Shown here in pieces: positions 5,517 through 5,880 of a DNA stretch of 5,880 nt (within the stretch, counting starts at the first letter, position 1; each line of letters starts with the position of its first letter). Source of the DNA: Candidatus Kapaibacterium sp. (GTDB lineage Bacteria > Bacteroidota > Ignavibacteria > Kapaibacteriales > UBA961); contig JALRHN010000132.1 of NCBI GenBank assembly GCA_023259575.1, positions 1 through 5,880 of the forward strand. The letters are read 5' to 3'. A program made the position numbers and the translations under genes. The notes beneath the pieces were generated by a model. The model did not search any database and was not told the origin of the DNA. It worked only from the letters and a program-made list of their open reading frames with translations.

Positions 5517-5880
5517 ATGGCATTTATACGATCAATTTCTGGATTAAGAGCAACATTAGGGACAGGACTTCAGCCTGAAATTATTAGTAGATATGCTGCT
5601 GCTTTTGCACAATATTGTCCTGAAGGACCAATTGTTATTGGCAGAGATGGGCGTCCATCTGGATTATGGATTGAACATATTATTATTGGAACTTTACAAG
5701 CTTGCGGCAGAGATATATTATTATTGGGAATTGCACCAACACCAACTGTTCAATTACAAACAGAACATTCTTCAGCAGCAGGTGGTATATCTATTACAGC
5801 TTCACATAATCCCCAAGAATGGAATGGATTGAAATTTCTAGGTTCTGATGGTGTGTTTTTAGATGAACAACAGAACAAAG
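5517..5880 (+). CDS. glmM: Phosphoglucosamine mutase / phosphomannomutase family protein, N-terminal part (3' end outside window)
   Basis: This is an alpha-D-phosphohexomutase. GlmM interconverts glucosamine-6-phosphate and glucosamine-1-phosphate on the route to UDP-GlcNAc, used for peptidoglycan and lipid A. The visible 121 residues cover domain I: an N-terminal FIRSISGLRATLG, the IVIGRDGRPSG substrate/phosphate motif, the APTPTVQ segment, and the catalytic phosphoserine loop ITASHNP with Ser96, followed by EWNGLKFLG. The SISG N-terminus and the E-W-N-G-L-K run after the serine loop match the Bacteroidota GlmM/phosphomannomutase type as I recall it. The usual SGIRGTIG signature is changed to SGLRATLG. 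The start at ATG 5517 is fixed by the family N-terminus; no clear Shine-Dalgarno sequence is visible. Whether the substrate is glucosamine, mannose or glucose phosphate depends on the missing domain III/IV loops, so the symbol is probable rather than certain. Confidence 0.88.
   Translation, partial: MAFIRSISGLRATLGTGLQPEIISRYAAAFAQYCPEGPIVIGRDGRPSGLWIEHIIIGTLQACGRDILLLGIAPTPTVQLQTEHSSAAGGISITASHNPQEWNGLKFLGSDGVFLDEQQNK

Noticed and set aside
5593..5832. Plus-strand 79-codon open frame within the mutase gene
   Set aside because: The other frame encodes the IVIGRDGRPSG and TASHNP motifs, so this Leu-rich frame is a shadow.

Overview
This AT-rich window (about one third G+C by eye) comes from a Gram-negative bacterium, most likely of the Bacteroidota/Chlorobiota group. 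The evidence is the lipid A gene lpxA, a GlmM/phosphomannomutase-type protein of the Bacteroidota kind, a PD40 plus OmpA envelope protein, an exact TAnnTTTG promoter box before the last gene, and weak or absent Shine-Dalgarno sequences at most starts. TAA, TAG and TGA all act as stops, so the standard bacterial code fits. The double-OmpA plus PD40 layout recalls proteins of Kapabacteria/Ignavibacteria-like lineages, but that placement is from memory and not demonstrated.

Layout. (1) Positions 1-863, plus strand: the 3' part of lpxA, then a small VanZ-like membrane protein. (2) Positions 864-1970, minus strand: a likely two-gene unit of a cysteine-containing MGMT-like DNA repair protein followed by a superoxide dismutase with a twin-arginine export signal. 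Its end abuts the VanZ-like gene, with no spacer between the convergent stop codons. (3) A short divergent intergenic region at 1971-2059. (4) Positions 2060-2593, plus strand: a biotinyl-domain protein (BCCP-like) without its carboxylase partners nearby. (5) Positions 2640-5390: a 916-residue secreted envelope protein with PD40 propeller repeats and two OmpA-type peptidoglycan-binding domains, closed by a strong rho-independent terminator at 5412-5446. (6) Positions 5475-5880: a putative Bacteroidota-type promoter and the 5' part of a phosphoglucosamine/phosphomannomutase gene.

Biologically the window is mostly envelope and housekeeping: lipid A synthesis (LpxA), probable UDP-GlcNAc precursor supply (GlmM, which would feed both LpxA and peptidoglycan), envelope anchoring (OmpA/PD40 protein) and a stress-defence pair (MGMT-like plus SOD). 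I see no mobile element, CRISPR array, RNA gene or defence system, and no clear undescribed system. The items most worth a second look are the His-to-Ile change in the LpxA active site, the Tat-type SOD paired with a single-domain Cys-containing MGMT-like protein, and the tandem OmpA architecture.
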